Shown here: positions 57,291 to 64,000 of the stretch, in pieces
Numbering within the stretch: the stretch's first letter is position 1
How the letters are laid out: every line of letters starts with the position of its first letter
Source: Diadophis punctatus similis
Taxonomy: Eukaryota > Chordata > Lepidosauria > Squamata > Dipsadidae
Direction: 5' to 3'
Assembly: GCA_023053685.1 (NCBI GenBank)
Contig: JALIGW010000002.1
Coordinates: 44,575,278 to 44,639,277, forward strand
Length of the DNA stretch: 64,000 bases
Notes under the pieces: generated by a model
What the model was told of the DNA's origin: nothing
Database searches by the model: none
What the model saw: the letters and a program-made list of their open reading frames with translations, nothing else
Translations under genes and position numbers: made by a program

Positions 57291-57644
57291 TTATCTTCAA
57301 CACATTTTCCTCTTTCCTATTTCTACTAGAAGGACCTTGTGGTAGAGAATGATTTATGTGATATCAATTAATTTTATAAATGGACAATTTTAATGAGCAG
57401 TTACAATTCAGTGAAATGTTGTTTAATTCTTGTCATGTTTCTGTCGTTTTTGGGTAAAAACATTTGTAGGATTAATTTTAGCTGGAAATAAGAGACCTTA
57501 TATCGTGAGAAGAGAACATTTGAATATTGATCTGGCTTTTTTTAAGGTGTTTTCCTAATGGTGTTTTTCCTCCTCTACCACCATCATGTCCTCCTGCTTC
57601 TCTGGAAGATTGTCTTAATTCAGAATTATCTTCCTTTCTATATA
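57291..57644. other. Intron 6, nothing recognised
   Basis: AT-rich; no recognisable feature apart from the A at 57644 that would be the left host base of the Helitron. Confidence 0.4.
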
Positions 57645-58536
57645 TCTATATATATAAAAGTAAAAACCACTCACAACATTAATCATGAAATCTCCAGAAC
57701 CGTAAAGCCTACAAACTTGAAATTTGCCACGTATGTTCCTCTTGGCTTCTAGGTGCTCACTAAGAAAGGATTTTTCAAAATGACCATCGGAGCATGAGTA
57801 TTTCTCCCCACCTGAAAAGAAATCTGATCCAAATGCAAAACACAAGCAGAGGAGTTTCAGTTTCGCTTTTGCTTTCACAGTAGCAAGCAGCTTTACTACA
57901 GAACAGTTGAGCTAAGCCACGCACAGACTCCTTCCTCTCTCCTTGCTCACACAGCAAATACTGTTTGAGTTTCCAAACACCCCTCAACTCTCTCACACAC
58001 TAACAGGACGTTAGCCAGATGAATACCAATGGATGCTGGTAGGCAGAGACAGATTTTTCCCCCTTATTTTCCTCCTCAGTTCAGACAAATCTGTCCTTCT
58101 ACTGTAACACCAGTTAAAGGGAAAATAGGCAAAAAATGCAGGAAAAGATTTACAGATGCAATTAGGAAAACAAGTAAGGGAAGCTGCCTGTTTCTCCCAT
58201 GGCCAGTTCTATGTGGCATGCTCCAGAGTCAGTTCACCTGACAGCCTGGTCATCCTCCAGCCAGCCAGCAATACCAGGAATGTTGTTTACAGGGAGGCCC
58301 TGAGCAATTCATCTGAGGAATGAATTGAAAGTCTATGCTATGCAAATAATGTCTTCATCTGTAACAGAAACTTAGCTTACAATCTCTAACGAAAAATTGC
58401 AGTCCCTTTTTTAACTACTCATTAATTTTCAAGCTTTAAGTGTCAATTTATCAGTAAATTGACACTTTATTGATAAATTGACAATAAATTGACAATTTAT
58501 CACATAGTTTCGTAGCGAAGCACGGGTATCAGCTAG
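57645..58536 (+). mobile_element. Helitron-like element, non-autonomous
   Basis: Begins TCTATATATATAAAAG after host A and ends GCACGGGTATCAGCTAG before host T, so it has TC...CTAG ends and an A|T target with no duplication. A short hairpin, TTCG-TAG-CGAA, lies about 16 bases before the 3' end. The phrase CGAAGCACGGGTATCAGCTAGT is one I recall from vertebrate Helitrons. 892 bp, with no Rep/helicase. Subterminal repeats of AAATTGACA occur at 58440-58500. Confidence 0.7.
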
Positions 58537-58701
58537 TAGCAATATATTCACTTCGAAGCAAGATAGGTAGCAAACAAATTTAATAAATAAATATTCTGAG
58601 TCAAGCTTTACACTGTATGAAGCTTTTACATTGTCAGTTTCATATCTAATTTTTAAAGGGGAAATAATAAGTAATAGTTTTTAAACTTCATATTGTTTCA
58701 G
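58537..58701. other. End of intron 6
   Basis: AT-rich sequence ending in the acceptor CATATTGTTTCAG. Confidence 0.7.
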
Positions 58702-58785
58702 GTGCGAGTAGCTAGAATTCAACAAATTGAGAAAGATATTCTACGTATAAGACAGCTATTGCAATCCCAGGTTGCTGAGCCAGAG
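58702..58785 (+). CDS. APC: APC exon 7 (codons 216-243)
   Basis: Exon of 84 nt, equal to human, between TTTCAG and CAGAG|GTTAGT. It encodes VRVARIQQIEKDILRIRQLL then QSQVAEPE. The central helix is unchanged from human by memory. The first codons differ (human RRIA, here VRVA) and the end is ATEAE in human against VAEPE here. The donor GTTAGT is weaker than the others. Confidence 0.97.
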
Positions 58786-58945
58786 GTTAGTGTTTGTTTT
58801 TTTGCTATTTATTCAGACATCAATGGGATTAAAAGAAATAATCGGAATTAACAGAATGTTGAGCATGTTCAATAGAAAAAATTAGTAACCTATGCCAGTC
58901 TTTTAGCTCTGGCTAAACTGCAGCTGAGTAATATTAAATTATGAT
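58786..58945. other. Start of intron 7
   Basis: AT-rich, nothing recognised. Confidence 0.5.
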
Positions 58946-59138
58946 GGTATACAAAAATGTCAAAATGCCTCATCTTGAGCTCAAAATAATCCAGTTTCGA
59001 ATTTGAAGATATTGTTTTGTCTATCTTAAAAGTGTTCTAAGTGCAAAACTGCCCCATTTCAGACTTTTAAAACATTTGTTTTGAGCTCAAAAGATAAACA
59101 GTTGAAATCTGTTTTGGGTTTGAAATGTTTTGCATACC
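58946..59138. mobile_element. Short inverted-repeat element (GGTATrCAAAA ends)
   Basis: The left end GGTATACAAAAATGTCAAAA is mirrored by TTTGAAATGTTTTGCATACC at the right. Internal GAGCTCAAAA occurs twice. 193 bp, MITE-like. I could not find a clear target duplication, so the superfamily is open. Confidence 0.55.
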
Positions 59139-63270
<4,132 letters not shown>

Positions 63271-63375
63271 AGAACAGCTCCAAGCAAGCATGGTGCAAGT
63301 TCACATGAATCTGAAAGGCAAAATGAATGTCAAGGAGCAGCTGAAATCATTGTGGCAACTGCTGGCAGTAGCCAG
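63271..63375 (+). CDS. APC: APC exon 8 (codons 244-278)
   Basis: Exon of 105 nt, as in human, between AACAG and GCCAG|GTAAGG. It reads RTAPSKHGASSHESERQNEC then QGAAEIIVATAGSSQ. Human at this place, by memory, has KHETGSHDAERQNEGQG, so KH, SH and ERQNE are shared, and about half the residues differ. This is the linker after the N-terminal helices, the least conserved APC exon here. The reading frame stays open from exon 2 to the end of this exon (278 codons). The gene runs on past the window. Confidence 0.93.
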
Positions 63376-64000
63376 GTAAGGCTATACATTGTGCTTAAAA
63401 ATACGGTCGCCTTGTAGGCTAGAGGTAGTAATTCTGTAATAGCAACTGTGCCTGTGTGAATTATTTCATTTTTGTTCAACCAGAAAGCTAGCGTCCCACT
63501 GGAAGAGATGAGCGCTCATTAATCTGCTACAGAAGATTTTTTTTTCTAAACTGAAATATTTTAACATTCCACATTGTGATAGTATAATTCTTCTTCAAAG
63601 AGCTGTTACACATATATTTGAAGGAAAAGGAATAAATGTATCTTTCAATTTGGCTTGTTATTTGTAATATGAATATGTGAGTCAAAGGAATATTCTTTTC
63701 CATTGTGGAACGATTTTGAATTAGATTTGTTTTTCTCAACAAAAGGTGGAAATTTGTAAACCAAATGATTTTATCATTCTGGGGGAATGTTGAAAGGGGA
63801 TATATTTTTTAAAAAATGCTTCCTGTGTTGTACGCTGTATTAATTTGGATATAGTCCAGCCCTACCTATACACATGGCAGGGATTATCTAATTTAATATA
63901 AATCTGCATTTTTCTTTCAAGAGTCCTTGATAATATGCTTTGGAATCTCTACTTTAATATATAATATATATTATATATACTGTAATTATTATAATTGGCT
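63376..64000. other. Start of intron 8
   Basis: AT-rich intron of APC, with a run of TATATA near 63955-63980. No next exon in the remaining 625 bases. Confidence 0.6.

Overview
This is vertebrate nuclear DNA: AT-rich, intron-dominated and dense in decayed transposable elements. The mix of CR1 and L1 LINEs, DIRS, non-autonomous hAT elements, TA-flanked foldbacks and tRNA-derived SINEs suggests a squamate reptile (lizard or snake). I cannot name the species.

The one host gene I recognise is APC (adenomatous polyposis coli) on the + strand. The window holds its 5' part. A CpG-rich promoter and non-coding exon with a YY1 motif lies at about 2.2-2.9 kb, the likely equivalent of human promoter 1B. 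A CpG-poor promoter with CCAAT and E-box motifs, plus a leader exon, lies at about 17.0-17.14 kb, the likely equivalent of promoter 1A. Seven coding exons follow: 33463-33615, 46022-46106, 49107-49308, 53927-54035, 54331-54444, 58702-58785 and 63271-63375. Their coding lengths (135, 85, 202, 109, 114, 84 and 105 nt) equal the human ones as I remember them. Together they give 278 codons without a stop. The rest of APC (armadillo repeats, beta-catenin and axin sites) lies beyond the right edge.

Everything else is leader introns, introns and inserted elements. Intron 1 (to 33.46 kb) holds CR1 pieces, four full-length hAT-like elements with perfect 8-bp target duplications (two side by side at 8.26-8.98 kb), a decayed R2/R4-like LINE carrying a mariner fragment and a TA-flanked element (about 12.6-16.1 kb), an L1 fragment (23.2-25.4 kb), an old CR1 (30.9-32.3 kb) and SINEs. 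Intron 2 holds the clearest nesting. A palindromic repeat was hit by an L1 whose 5' half is inverted (twin priming, 14-bp target duplication), and the L1 3' end was then hit by a 1.75-kb giant foldback element. Intron 3 holds two foldback elements. Intron 4 holds an internally deleted DIRS retrotransposon with inverted terminal repeats, one broken by a SINE. Intron 6 holds a TA-flanked element containing a palindromic hAT element, another foldback, and a Helitron-like element.

I found no unknown protein-coding system. The strongest unusual signals are a 25-codon upstream ORF that straddles the exon 1A/exon 2 junction and overlaps the APC start codon in another frame, apparently kept at the same length as in human; the contrast between the two promoters in CpG content; and at least two families of long foldback elements with constant ends and variable hairpin interiors.
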